A stretch of DNA of 64,000 nucleotides from Variovorax paradoxus (lineage in GTDB: Bacteria > Pseudomonadota > Gammaproteobacteria > Burkholderiales > Burkholderiaceae_C), in NCBI RefSeq assembly GCF_902712855.1, contig NZ_LR743507.1, positions 2,528,001 to 2,592,000 of the forward strand, in the 5' to 3' direction. Position numbers and translations under genes: made by a program. The stretch's first letter is position 1, and each line of letters starts with the position of its first letter. The notes under the pieces were generated by a model, which worked only from the letters and a program-made list of their open reading frames with translations, did not search any database and was not told the origin of the DNA. This document shows positions 7,705-16,644 of this stretch, piece after piece.

Positions 7705-9488
7705 AGCACGACCTGACGGCCCGTCATGGGGGCCCATTGCTTGCGGATCTCGTCGCCGCTGCGCACCGCGAGGCGCACGAAGGAGTTCACCGAGGTGTAC
7801 ATCGCGAAGAAGCGCGCGAGCACCGCCGACATCATGAGCGGCGAGCCGCCGACGAAGGCGTCGTCCTCGAATTCGAGCGTGACCTGCGTGCCGCGGCAGT
7901 AGCCGCGCCAGGCGTCGGTGCCCACGTGCGCGGTGACGCCGCGCGCCGAGAGCCCGGCGATGCCGCGGATCTGCGCATGGTCGCGCCGGCTGTCGGAGGC
8001 GAACAGCAGCAGCATCTCGCGCAGCTGCTCGCGGCCGGTGGAACCGTCCACCAGCGACTGGTGGTTGAGCGTGAGCAGCGACACCAGCCGCCAGAGCGTC
8101 TCGCTGCCCAGCGGCGGGTCGCGCTGCGCGGTGGGCTCGTACAGGCAGCGCACGTGCGTGGGCTGCGGCGGGCCTTCGGCCACCAGCCGGGCACCCACCG
8201 GCACCTGTTCGGCCAGCCGGCGGTTGGTGCACAGCAGGTGCGCATAGACCACCGGCTGTGCCGGACGGCTGTGCGCCTTGCCGCGGTCGACGAAGGACAG
8301 GAAGACGTCGGTGCCCGGGATGTTGTGGCGCAGGCAGGGCTCGCGCCGCGCGGCCCAGAACACCGCGCCGCGCGCGTCGTTCGCGCCCTGGTCGTTGTCC
8401 ACGTGGCCCAGTGCGGCGAAGCCCGGCACGTCGACCGGCGCGTCGGCGTCCGGGTCGGAGGCGACCACCGAGAGGATCGAGTGCACCTCGATGGTGGCGT
8501 CGCGCTGGCGGTCGGGCACCAGCATGTATTCGTAGTGGCGCTGGTCCATCACCAGCGGTTCGCTCACGCGAGGGAACAGGTTGACGATGGGCGTGCAGCC
8601 GAGCTGGAAGTTGTCGGCGTCGAGGTGACGCAGCGCGCGCGTCGCGCGGTCGAGCTGGAACACCAGCTCGCAGCGGCGCCCGCGACCCAGGCGCGAGCGC
8701 AGGTGGTGCAGGTCGAAGAAGTGGAACTTGCGCGGGAAGGCGAAGTATTCCTGCAGCAGGCCGTAGGCCGGCTGCGCATTGGCGGGCTGGGGCAGCACTT
8801 CCTCGCCCTCGGCGAAGCCGACCTCGCGCCAGGCGTCGGCCGGCAGCATCTGCAGCATGCCGCCCTCGGGGATCGTGCCGACCGACTTCAGGCCGGAGAC
8901 CAGCGCGTCGTACAGCGGCATCGTGGTCATCCAGTCGCCCTGCAGGTGGATGCGCAGGCTGTCGATCTCGAGTTCGGAGAAGTCGGCCTCGGCATCGCAC
9001 TCGAGCGTGAGCCGCAGCACGGCGTCGGCGTCGACGGCGGCGTGCGAGATGCGCAGCGGCCACAGCACGGTGTCCCACGCGGTGCGGAAGCGGCATTCCT
9101 GCGGCTGCGCGCGCGCGGTGCGCGCATGCAGCATCGTGTGGCGCGGCACGCGAAAACCCGCCGTGACCTTGCCCTGCGCCGGGTCGAGCGCGAACTGCGC
9201 CACCGACATCGAGGGCAGCGGCTGCACGAGCGAAGGGCAGAGGTTGTCGAGCAGCGCGTAGGCGACGTCCGGGAATTCCTGGTCGAGGTCGCGATGCACG
9301 CGCGCGGAGAGAAAGGCCACCGATTCGATGAGCCGTTCGGTATGGGGGTCGAGCGATTCGCCGCCGTGCAGCGAAAGCCGGGAGGCGACCTTGGGGTAGC
9401 GCTGGGCGAAATCCGCCCCCTGTCCTCGCAGGTAGGACAGCTCGCGCTTGTAGTACTGCAGCAGGTCGCTGTGCTGGATATCGGACAC
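7701..9488 (-). CDS. tssF: T6SS baseplate protein TssF
   Basis: 595 residues, the usual TssF length. Landmarks are the N-terminal LLQYYKRELSYLRGQGADFA, RYPKVASRL and DPHTERLIESVAFLSARV, then FPRKFHFFDLHHL in the middle and LTLNHQSL plus GSPLMMSAVLARFFAMYTSVNSF near the C-terminus. It is a baseplate wedge component and partner of TssG, with which it overlaps by GTGA. One base separates it from tssE. It is cytoplasmic and has no signal peptide. Confidence 0.96.
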   Translation of the reverse strand: MSDIQHSDLLQYYKRELSYLRGQGADFAQRYPKVASRLSLHGGESLDPHTERLIESVAFLSARVHRDLDQEFPDVAYALLDNLCPSLVQPLPSMSVAQFALDPAQGKVTAGFRVPRHTMLHARTARAQPQECRFRTAWDTVLWPLRISHAAVDADAVLRLTLECDAEADFSELEIDSLRIHLQGDWMTTMPLYDALVSGLKSVGTIPEGGMLQMLPADAWREVGFAEGEEVLPQPANAQPAYGLLQEYFAFPRKFHFFDLHHLRSRLGRGRRCELVFQLDRATRALRHLDADNFQLGCTPIVNLFPRVSEPLVMDQRHYEYMLVPDRQRDATIEVHSILSVVASDPDADAPVDVPGFAALGHVDNDQGANDARGAVFWAARREPCLRHNIPGTDVFLSFVDRGKAHSRPAQPVVYAHLLCTNRRLAEQVPVGARLVAEGPPQPTHVRCLYEPTAQRDPPLGSETLWRLVSLLTLNHQSLVDGSTGREQLREMLLLFASDSRRDHAQIRGIAGLSARGVTAHVGTDAWRGYCRGTQVTLEFEDDAFVGGSPLMMSAVLARFFAMYTSVNSFVRLAVRSGDEIRKQWAPMTGRQVVL

Positions 9489-9489
9489 G

Positions 9490-9948
9490 TCAGGCGACTT
9501 TCATCAGGCTGTCCGGCGTTCCGAGCAGCATCTCGAAGTCGACGCGGCGCAGCGCGAGGCCGGCGCGGGCCTGGGCGCCGATGCGCACCAGTGCCACCTC
9601 GTGGCGGTTGGGCGTGGCGCTCACCTGCACGCTCACGTCCGACAGGCGCGGCTCGTAGCGCTGCACCGCCTGGCGCAGCGTGGCCGAGAGCTGCTGCAGG
9701 TCGGCGGCGTTCTGCGTGCTGAGCGCGGAAAAGTCGGGAATGCCGTACTCGAGCACGGTTCCGTTGCCCTGCGCGTATTCGGCGGCGGACAATGGAGAGC
9801 GCGTGTTGAAAAGCCGCCTCAGCTCGCGGCCGATGGAATCCTGCAGGGACTCCATCGTCTCGAGATGGGCGGCACGGGCGTGCTCGGACGGCGCCGACGC
9901 CAGCCGGTCGAACAGGGGCACGACGCCCCCCTTGACAAGTTCGGACAC
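9490..9948 (-). CDS. tssE: T6SS baseplate protein TssE (gp25-like)
   Basis: 152 residues with the gp25 lysozyme-like fold markers: LQDSIGRELRRLFNTRSPL, YGIPDFSAL and the final RVDFEMLLGTPDSL region. TssE nucleates sheath polymerisation at the baseplate. It is preceded by hcp with a 29-base gap and followed almost directly by tssF. The length and order match Burkholderiales T6SS loci. Confidence 0.93.
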   Translation of the reverse strand: MSELVKGGVVPLFDRLASAPSEHARAAHLETMESLQDSIGRELRRLFNTRSPLSAAEYAQGNGTVLEYGIPDFSALSTQNAADLQQLSATLRQAVQRYEPRLSDVSVQVSATPNRHEVALVRIGAQARAGLALRRVDFEMLLGTPDSLMKVA

Positions 9949-9977
9949 GGTAAGCGCCGGACGTCAGCCCCGGTCCA

Positions 9978-10460
9978 TCAGGCGACCGCGATGTTCTTCG
10001 AGAGATCCCAGCCGAACGGAGCGATGCCTTCCTGGCCGCCTTCTTCCTTCTGCTTGGTGTACTCGACCTTGATCGCCGCGAAGTTCAGCGAGATGCTTTC
10101 GTGCGGGATGTCGCCGCCGCTGGACACCGAGAAGCTGCTCAGGATCACGTCGGTCAGGGTGACGACCATCAGGGGCAGCAGGCCGCTCTTGTCTTCACGC
10201 GGGAAGCTGATGATGGTGTCGCCTGCGAACACTTCGCCGCCGGCCAGCTTCTGCAGCAGCTGCGGCGTGGCCGAGTCGCTGGAGCGGGTGACGGTGATTT
10301 CGGAGAAGCTGGGCTTGCCCGAGGTGCGTTCCTGGTTGGACGTGCCCGCGGTCACCGCGAGGCCGGCGCCGAACTGGAAGCTCTGGACTTCCAGTTCGTC
10401 TTTGTGGCCCTCGATCTGGGTTTGACCGGTGACACCTGGGAGCTTGAGATAGATAGGCAT
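9978..10460 (-). CDS. hcp: T6SS inner-tube protein Hcp (TssD)
   Basis: 160 residues of the Hcp fold: it starts MPIYLKLPGVTGQTQIEGHKDE and contains the strand-rich GKPSFSEITVTRSSDSATPQLLQKLAGG and ESISLNFAAIKVEY. Hcp hexamers stack into the secreted tube. A purine-rich GAAAGAAA lies about 6 bases upstream of the ATG. A 73-base gap separates it from tssC, room for a processing site or extra promoter, though none was identified. Confidence 0.96.
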   Translation of the reverse strand: MPIYLKLPGVTGQTQIEGHKDELEVQSFQFGAGLAVTAGTSNQERTSGKPSFSEITVTRSSDSATPQLLQKLAGGEVFAGDTIISFPREDKSGLLPLMVVTLTDVILSSFSVSSGGDIPHESISLNFAAIKVEYTKQKEEGGQEGIAPFGWDLSKNIAVA

Positions 10461-10533
10461 GTGAAGTTTCTTTCAATCAGTCTGTCTGTCGACTTGAACG
10501 ATGGATCTGGACGTTGGACCGGAGCGGCGACGA

Positions 10534-12030
10534 TCAGGCCGCTGCCGCGGGCAGGTCTGCCACGAGGCGGATCGATGCCGAGAGTTCCTCGAGCTGGAAG
10601 TGCGGCTTCAGGAAGGCGATGGCGCGGTACGAACCCGGCTTGCCCGGCACTTCGGTCACGTCCACGCGCGCCTGGCTCAGCGGGTACTTGGCCTTCATGG
10701 CCTGCGGCGCCGAGGGGCTCACCAGCACGTAGTTGGCCACCCAGTTGTTCAGGTGCTTCTGCATGTCGGCCTGGGTCTGGAAGCTGCCGATCTTGTCGCG
10801 CACGATCACCTTCAGGTAATGCGCGAAACGCGAAGCCGCCAGGATGTAGGGCAGGCGCGCCGAGACGGCTGCGTTGGCGTTGGCCGCGTCCTTGTCGTAC
10901 ACCTTGGGCTTGTTCACGGTCTGGCCGCCGAAGAAGGCTGCCGAATTCGAACCCTTGGAGTTGACGATGGCGATGAAGCCGAGGTCGCTCAGTTCCTTCT
11001 CGCGGCGGTCGGTGATGGTCACTTCCGTCGGCGGCTTCAGGGCGATGTCGCCTTCGTCCGTCTTGTAGGCGTGGGCCACCATGCCGTCGACCTTGCCGCC
11101 GCCTTCGACGCCGCGGATGGCCGTGGTCCAGCCGTAGGTCGAGTGCGCCTGCGTGATGCGCAGGCCGAGCTGGTAGGCCGCATTGGCCCACAGGTACTTG
11201 CCGTGGTCGCTGCCGTCCACGTCTTCTTCGTAGTTGAAGTTCTCGACGGGGATGGTCTTGGCGCCGTAGGGCAGGCGGGCTGCGTAGCTCGGCAGCACCA
11301 GCGACACGTAGCGCGAGTCTTCCGATTCGCGGAAGCCGCGCCACGAGGCGAGCTCGGCGCTTTCGAAGGTCTTCGACAGGTCGCGCGGAACGCCCAGCTC
11401 GGTGAACGACTTGAAGTCGAACAGCGCAGGTGCGGCGGCGGCGATGAAGGGTGCGTGCGCGGCGGCGGCCACGCGGGAGATGCGCTCCAGCAGCGCGATG
11501 TCCTGCGGGTGGCGGCCGAAGTAGTAGTCGCCGATCAGCAGCGAGTAGGGGTGGCCGCCGTAGGTGCCGTATTCCTCTTCGTAGATCTTCTTGAAGAGCA
11601 CGCTGGTGTCGTGGTCGACGGCGGTCTCCAGGTCCTTCAGCAGGTCCTTCTTGCTCACGTTGAGCAGGCGCAGCTTCAGGTTGCTGCCGGTCTCGGTGCC
11701 GAACACCATGTCGCGCAGGCCGCGCCAGGAGCCTTCGAGGGCCTGGAATTCGGGGGCGTGCAGGATCGCGTTGAGCTGGTCGGTCAGCAGGCGGTCGATT
11801 TCGGCGACGCGCTCGTTGATCAGCGTGACGACACCCTTGTCGGGGCTGGTCTTCATGCCTTCGTCGAGGATCTGCGAGGCCAGCTGGCCGATCAGCTTCT
11901 TCGCGTAGGCGCCCTGCGAAGGCTCGGTCGTCATCTTGCCTTCGTAGACGATCTTGTCAAGCAGGCTCATGTCACTGGTCGTGACGGTGGTTGCTGCGCT
12001 GCCTTCAGCGGCTTTGGATTTGTTGGCCAT
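10534..12030 (-). CDS. tssC: T6SS sheath large subunit TssC (VipB)
   Basis: 498 residues with the VipB/TssC landmarks FQALEGSWRGLRDMVF, VLFKKIYEEEYGTYGGHPYSLLIGDYYF, LPYGAKTIPVENFNYEE and the C-terminal HFQLEELSASIRLVADLP. It forms the contractile sheath with TssB. The ATG at 12030 (MANKSKAAEG) is preferred because GGTGATAG lies six bases upstream. An ATG at 12042 would add four residues without a ribosome site. It follows tssB in the same transcript after 61 bases. Confidence 0.95.
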   Translation of the reverse strand: MANKSKAAEGSAATTVTTSDMSLLDKIVYEGKMTTEPSQGAYAKKLIGQLASQILDEGMKTSPDKGVVTLINERVAEIDRLLTDQLNAILHAPEFQALEGSWRGLRDMVFGTETGSNLKLRLLNVSKKDLLKDLETAVDHDTSVLFKKIYEEEYGTYGGHPYSLLIGDYYFGRHPQDIALLERISRVAAAAHAPFIAAAAPALFDFKSFTELGVPRDLSKTFESAELASWRGFRESEDSRYVSLVLPSYAARLPYGAKTIPVENFNYEEDVDGSDHGKYLWANAAYQLGLRITQAHSTYGWTTAIRGVEGGGKVDGMVAHAYKTDEGDIALKPPTEVTITDRREKELSDLGFIAIVNSKGSNSAAFFGGQTVNKPKVYDKDAANANAAVSARLPYILAASRFAHYLKVIVRDKIGSFQTQADMQKHLNNWVANYVLVSPSAPQAMKAKYPLSQARVDVTEVPGKPGSYRAIAFLKPHFQLEELSASIRLVADLPAAAA

Positions 12031-12091
12031 GTCTATCACCATTCAATATGTGCCGGACCGCGCCAGTGGGGACTGCGTCCGGCGTGGTTGA

Positions 12092-12682
12092 TCACGCTGC
12101 CGGTGCCTCGGCTTCGGCTTCGGGGGACGATTGGGTGGGGGCTGCTGCGGCGGCCTGCGGGGCTGCTGCCGCGGCGGGAGCGCTGCCGGCTTCGGCCTTG
12201 GCCTGGCTGTGGACCGTCTTGAGGTCTTCGCTGTTCTGCAGGACGCGCTCGAGCAGGTCGTCGAGTTCGTCGTTGCCGTCGAGCTTGGCGAGCAGGTCGC
12301 GCAGTTGCTGGCGGGCTTCGAGCAGCTTGGCCAGGCGGGGCACCTGGCTCACGATGGCTTCGGGATGGAAGTCGCCGAATTCCTTGAAGTTCAGTTCGAT
12401 CTTCAGGTTGCCGTCGCCCTTCATGGTGTCGGGCACCGACAGGTCGAGGCGGGGGGTGATGTTGCCGAGCACTTCATCGAAGTTGTCCCGGTCGATCTCG
12501 ACGAAGCGGCGCTCCTTGAGCTTGGGCAGCGGCTGCTCGGGCTGGCCCGACAGGTCGGCCAGAAGGCCCACGACCAGCGGCAGCTCCTTCTTTTCGACGG
12601 CGTCGCCGATCTCGACGTCGTAGGTGATCTGGACGCGCGGAGGACGATTGCGTCCCACCCATTTTTGCAAGCTATTCGACAT
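12092..12682 (-). CDS. tssB: T6SS sheath small subunit TssB (VipA)
   Basis: 196 residues. The VipA/TssB core (PPRVQITYDVEIGDA, ELPLVVGLLADLSG, NFDEVLGNITPRLDL, NFKEFGDFHPEAIV) covers the first 135 or so residues. The tail from about 165 is Ala/Pro/Glu-rich and probably disordered, longer than in many homologues. It is the first gene of the visible T6SS string. A GAGAG motif precedes the ATG by six bases. The operon promoter must lie in the 518-bp region to its right. Confidence 0.95.
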   Translation of the reverse strand: MSNSLQKWVGRNRPPRVQITYDVEIGDAVEKKELPLVVGLLADLSGQPEQPLPKLKERRFVEIDRDNFDEVLGNITPRLDLSVPDTMKGDGNLKIELNFKEFGDFHPEAIVSQVPRLAKLLEARQQLRDLLAKLDGNDELDDLLERVLQNSEDLKTVHSQAKAEAGSAPAAAAAPQAAAAAPTQSSPEAEAEAPAA

Positions 12683-13200
12683 TTTTCGCTCTCAGAAAAG
12701 GTTGAGTTGACAAGAACACACGGTGAAGTTTTGGGCGCTGTTGCCCGGTCTGGCGCTGCGCGGTCGAAGGGCCACGGCAGTTCCGGCACATGCATCAATG
12801 GCGCACGAAAGATACAAATCGAGATATTTACTAACAATCCCCAGAATTGGGTATGGGGCCTCGCTCCAGAGAGAAAACTCCAATAAAAACAAGCATGTGG
12901 CGGTTTAAAAGTTACATCTGTGCGGTGTTTGTCACAGAAATAAGTAACACGATGCTAATGATAGGCACCGTGGAGCGCATCGGACCAAAGTCCAATGACG
13001 GAACGAAGGCATCCCGCTATATCGCGCGAACATGTCGCTCTGTAGCAACAAAGTATCCAAATGACCGTTTCTGGTGCGGGGCTTAACCGGCCTGTGCGGT
13101 TTGCACCTTTCCGAGGCGAAGTGGCGTCTGATCAATCCCAAAGTGGTGCGCAATGTAAGATTTGCATAACGTCATGCACCAATTTGAGTAAAGGATAGGA
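12683..13200. other. Divergent intergenic region between tssB and gdhA, visibly less GC-rich than its neighbours
   Basis: This 518-bp stretch separates the T6SS genes (leftward) from gdhA (rightward). It is clearly richer in A and T than the coding DNA around it, for example around 12800-12960. It should hold the promoters for both directions. I looked for a sigma-54 type GG/GC pair in front of tssB and for strong -35/-10 pairs and could not assign any with confidence. Short open frames on both strands have no ribosome site and no recognisable protein. An AAAGGATAGGA ribosome site for gdhA ends directly before 13201. Confidence 0.6.
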
Positions 13201-14544
13201 ATGAAGCACGCATCCGTCGGAGGTTTTCTGGCGCAGGTCGCCCAACGCAATCCCGGACAGCCCGAGTACCTGCAGGCCGTGACCGAAGTGATGGAAAGCC
13301 TCTGGCCGTACATCGAGCAGCACCCGAAGTACGTCGCCCACAGCCTGCTCGAGCGCCTGGTCGAGCCCGAGCGGGTGGTGATGTTCCGCGTGTCCTGGGT
13401 GGACGACCACGGCGAGGTGCAGGTCAACCGCGGGTTCCGCATCCAGCACAGCCTGGCCATCGGGCCGTACAAGGGCGGGCTGCGCTTCCATCCGTCGGTC
13501 AACCTGTCGATCCTGAAATTCCTGGCCTTCGAGCAGACCTTCAAGAACGCGCTCACCACCTTGCCGATGGGGGGCGGCAAGGGCGGCGCCGACTTCGATC
13601 CCAAGGGCAAGAGCCAGGGCGAAGTGATGCGCTTCTGCCAGGCCTTCGTGAGCGAGCTGTTCCGCCACATCGGCTCGGACACCGACGTGCCCGCAGGCGA
13701 CGTGGGTGTGGGCGGGCGCGAGGTCGGCTTCATGGCCGGCATGGTCAAGAAGCTCACCAACCGCGCCGACTGCGTGTTCACCGGCAAGGGCCTGAGCTTC
13801 GGCGGTTCGCTGATCCGGCCCGAGGCCACGGGCTACGGCAACGTCTACTTCGCCCAGGAAATGCTCAAGCGCAAGGGTCGCAGCTTCGACGGCCTGCGGG
13901 TGAGCGTGTCCGGCGCCGGCAACGTGGCGCAGTACACCGTCGAGAAGGCGATGGCGCTGGGCGCCAAGGTGGTGACGGTGTCGGACTCCAGCGGCACCGT
14001 GGTCGACGAGGACGGCTTCACGCCCGAAAAGCTCGCCGTGCTGATGGACGTCAAGAACCACCTCTACGGCCGCGTGAGCGACTATGCAGAGCGCACCGGT
14101 ACGCGCTTCGTGGCCGGCGCGACGCCGTGGCACGTGAAGGTCGACGTGGCGCTGCCCAGCGCAACGCAGAACGAGCTCAACGAGGAAGACGCTCGCACGC
14201 TGGTGAAGAACGGCGTGGTCTGCGTGGCCGAAGGCGCCAACATGCCGTCGACCATCGAGGCCGTGAAAGTGTTCGAGGCGAATGGCGTGCTCTACGCGCC
14301 GGGCAAGGCGAGCAACGCAGGTGGCGTTGCCACCTCGGGGCTGGAGATGAGCCAGAACGCGGCGCGCCTGTCATGGACGCGCGACGAGGTCGACGCACGC
14401 CTGCTCCAGATCATGCAGGGCATCCACGCATCGTGCCTGCACTACGGCACGCGCAAGGACGGCAGCGTGAGCTACGTCGACGGCGCGAACATCGCGGGCT
14501 TCGTGCGCGTGGCCGACGCCATGCTGGCGCAGGGCGTCGTCTGA
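13201..14544 (+). CDS. gdhA: NADP-specific glutamate dehydrogenase
   Basis: 447 residues, the length of the hexameric NADP-type enzyme. It catalyses reductive amination of 2-oxoglutarate to glutamate. Visible motifs are GPYKGGLRFHPSVN, the catalytic-lysine segment LPMGGGKGGADFDPKGKS, SFGGSLIRPEATGYG and the Rossmann VSVSGAGNVAQY. The ATG at 13201 follows AAAGGATAGGA. It is monocistronic: divergent from the T6SS operon and convergent with the small gene at 14567. Confidence 0.96.
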   Translation: MKHASVGGFLAQVAQRNPGQPEYLQAVTEVMESLWPYIEQHPKYVAHSLLERLVEPERVVMFRVSWVDDHGEVQVNRGFRIQHSLAIGPYKGGLRFHPSVNLSILKFLAFEQTFKNALTTLPMGGGKGGADFDPKGKSQGEVMRFCQAFVSELFRHIGSDTDVPAGDVGVGGREVGFMAGMVKKLTNRADCVFTGKGLSFGGSLIRPEATGYGNVYFAQEMLKRKGRSFDGLRVSVSGAGNVAQYTVEKAMALGAKVVTVSDSSGTVVDEDGFTPEKLAVLMDVKNHLYGRVSDYAERTGTRFVAGATPWHVKVDVALPSATQNELNEEDARTLVKNGVVCVAEGANMPSTIEAVKVFEANGVLYAPGKASNAGGVATSGLEMSQNAARLSWTRDEVDARLLQIMQGIHASCLHYGTRKDGSVSYVDGANIAGFVRVADAMLAQGVV

Positions 14545-14566
14545 CGACACGCCGGGGCGGCTGCGC

Positions 14567-14806
14567 TCAGAGTTCGATGAATGCCGAAGTGGCCTTGTTC
14601 AAGGCCAGCTGGCCTTTCACGGTGATCGATTCGACCTGGGCCAGCTGACGGATCGCGCGCGAATCGCTTGCGCGTTCCGACGGCGGAATGAAGGCTGTCA
14701 CAAGCTCCGCCGCACGCAGCACGCGCAGCCTGTCGATGTCTGCCGGCGTGTGCACGACGTAGGGCAATCTCTGCTCGGCGATGGTCCGAAGGAACTCCAT
14801 GGACAT
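14567..14806 (-). CDS. Small uncharacterised protein, 79 aa
   Basis: 79 residues starting MSMEFLRTIAEQRLPYVVHT. The start at 14806 is supported by AAGGAGA seven bases upstream; an in-frame ATG at 14857 has none. No signal peptide, membrane helix or known motif is visible. The sequence is amphipathic and alpha-helical in character (DIDRLRVLRAAELVTAFIPP). It stands alone, convergent with gdhA at a distance of 22 bases. No function is proposed. Confidence 0.65.
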   Translation of the reverse strand: MSMEFLRTIAEQRLPYVVHTPADIDRLRVLRAAELVTAFIPPSERASDSRAIRQLAQVESITVKGQLALNKATSAFIEL

Positions 14807-14958
14807 GGGCCGTCTCCTTGGGGTTGAGGGTGTTGCGGCCATTTTGCGCACAAACAATTAGCCCTGTTTAAACCCTTTCGGAGCGCATGCCTTTGCGCTT
14901 GTACCGAAGTGTTCTTCTGCCGACCGGTCGGGCGTCGAAGCAGCTGTTCGTTTGCGGC

Positions 14959-16107
14959 TCAGTTGCGTGGCGCGGCCGGCCAGGCGGTGGTGTCGGGCGT
15001 CACGACATGCCAGTACACCGGGTCGATGCCTTCGAAGGTCGCGCGGTAGCGATCGGACAGCCGGCCTTCGCCCGTCACGTCGCGGATCACGATGGCATCG
15101 ATGCGCTGCGGGTGCGTGCGAAACGTTTGCGCGTACAGCTCCGGGTCGGCTTCGCCCGAGTCGCCCACCAGCACGAAGCGGCGCTGCGGAAACTCCGCGA
15201 TGAGCCTGTCGATCACGCCGAGCTTGTGCGCGCGCGAGTCCTCGGCGGCCGGAACCAGCGTGCGCCAGGTTGTGCTCTCGCGCAGGTGCATGCTGCCGGC
15301 GGGAAAGTCGGCGTTGCGGATGAAGTCCGACAGCGCCGGATACAGCTGGATCGGGCTGGCCGACAGGTAGTGAAAGCGCGTGCCGGGCGTCTTCGCCAGC
15401 GCGCGATACCAGGCCGCCATGCGCGGCGCGGCCTCGAAGCGGCGTGAGAAGGTGTTGAGCAGCATCTCGCGCCGGTCGCGCACTTGCGTGTGCTTGATGG
15501 TGTCGTCGATGTCCGAGATGACCGACAGGCCCTCTGCGGGAACGATCTGCGCCTGGCCCCTGAACCGGTGCAGCAGTTCGCCCGGCCCGGTGACCCCGTG
15601 GAACTGCACCCACTGCGGCGGTGCGGCAGGCGTTACCGACAGCAGCGGCGCGCGCGGCATGTCGACCACCACGCGCAGGTTGGTGCGGCCGTCCGCGCCC
15701 GAAGGCGGCATCGTCACCCGCGCGTCGCTGTTGTCGAAATCGATGCCGATGACCTTGCCTTCTTCCGACTCGGTGTGGAACAGGGCGGTGCGCTGGTTGA
15801 AGCGAAGCCGCGCGGCGGGCGAGAGCTTCTTCAGGTTCAGCCCGAGGTAGCGTGCGAGCGCGGTGTTCAGGCCCCAGACGCGCTCGCGCTCGAAGATCCA
15901 TGCGTGGATGTCGACCTCGAGCCGGCCGTCGTCCGTGGGGCGCGCGGTGCCGGTCATGAAGAGCGCCTCCTCGTCGGGCTCCAGCGGTTCGGGCGCCGCC
16001 TGCACGGCGCTCAGCGGCGACAGGCCCGCCAGCGCCGCCGCGCCCATCACCAGGGATCGGCGCCGCAGTTGCGGGACGGCGGGTTGCCGGCGATCGGTGG
16101 GGCTCAT
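14959..16107 (-). CDS. Tat-exported App1-like (DUF2183) phosphatase-domain protein
   Basis: 382 residues. The N-terminus has a twin-arginine type leader (RRRSLVMGAAALAG, ending AVQAAPEP), implying export of a folded protein. The C-terminal half is the DUF2183/APP1 catalytic domain with a HAD-like DxDxT motif (SDIDDTIKHT), HYLSASPIQLYPAL and RFVLVGDSGEADPELY. Yeast App1 is an Mg-dependent phosphatidate phosphatase; the bacterial substrate is not established. The ATG at 16107 overlaps the folA stop as ATGA, so it is the third gene of a thyA-folA-app1-like operon. Confidence 0.85.
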   Translation of the reverse strand: MSPTDRRQPAVPQLRRRSLVMGAAALAGLSPLSAVQAAPEPLEPDEEALFMTGTARPTDDGRLEVDIHAWIFERERVWGLNTALARYLGLNLKKLSPAARLRFNQRTALFHTESEEGKVIGIDFDNSDARVTMPPSGADGRTNLRVVVDMPRAPLLSVTPAAPPQWVQFHGVTGPGELLHRFRGQAQIVPAEGLSVISDIDDTIKHTQVRDRREMLLNTFSRRFEAAPRMAAWYRALAKTPGTRFHYLSASPIQLYPALSDFIRNADFPAGSMHLRESTTWRTLVPAAEDSRAHKLGVIDRLIAEFPQRRFVLVGDSGEADPELYAQTFRTHPQRIDAIVIRDVTGEGRLSDRYRATFEGIDPVYWHVVTPDTTAWPAAPRN

Positions 16108-16637
16108 TCGTCCCGCGGTGCCTGCCTGGACGCGATGCGTTCGCAGGTCACGAAGCTGAAGGCCAGGCCTTCCTTGGCCGAGACATGCGACTCGCGCTGC
16201 GTCTCGCGCCATTCGGCAGGGTCGAGCACGGGTGCGTAGGCATCGCCTTCGTAGTCGCGCTCCAGCACGGTGACGACCGCGCGATGCGCGAGCGGCTCGG
16301 CCTCGGCATAGATCTGCGCGCCGCCGATGACCCACACTTCCGGCGGCTCCTGCCCGGCGCACGATGCCAGGGCCTCCTGCAGGCTGCCCACGCGCTGCGC
16401 GCCCTCGGCCTGCCAGCCGGCCTGCCGCGTCACCACGATGTTCTGCCGGCCCGGCAGCGGCCGGAAGCGCGGCGGCAGCGAGTCCCAGGTCTTGCGTCCC
16501 ATGATCACCGGCGCGCCTGCCGTCTGCTGCTTGAAGTGGGCCATGTCCTCGGGCAGGTGCCAGGGGATCGTGTTGTTCGCGCCGATCACGCCGTTGGCGG
16601 CGCGCGCGAAGATGAGGTTGATGCGTGGCGTGGTCAT
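16104..16637 (-). CDS. folA: Dihydrofolate reductase
   Basis: 177 residues. Motifs are INLIFARAANGVIGANNTIPWHLPEDM (substrate/cofactor pocket, around residues 6-32), VIMGRKTWDSLP and VWVIGGAQIY. It reduces dihydrofolate, the product of thymidylate synthase, with NADPH. It starts 7 bases after the thyA stop and overlaps the next gene by ATGA, so synthesis of both folate enzymes is coupled. Confidence 0.97.
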   Translation of the reverse strand: MTTPRINLIFARAANGVIGANNTIPWHLPEDMAHFKQQTAGAPVIMGRKTWDSLPPRFRPLPGRQNIVVTRQAGWQAEGAQRVGSLQEALASCAGQEPPEVWVIGGAQIYAEAEPLAHRAVVTVLERDYEGDAYAPVLDPAEWRETQRESHVSAKEGLAFSFVTCERIASRQAPRDE

Positions 16638-16644
16638 CGGCTGC

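Noticed and set aside
12683..12960. Sigma-54 promoter for the T6SS operon
   Set aside because: No convincing TGGCAC-N5-TTGC match on the minus strand; only a partial resemblance was seen.
12847..13153. Short open frames on both strands in the tssB-gdhA gap
   Set aside because: No codon bias, ribosome site or recognisable protein; the DNA is AT-rich promoter-like sequence.
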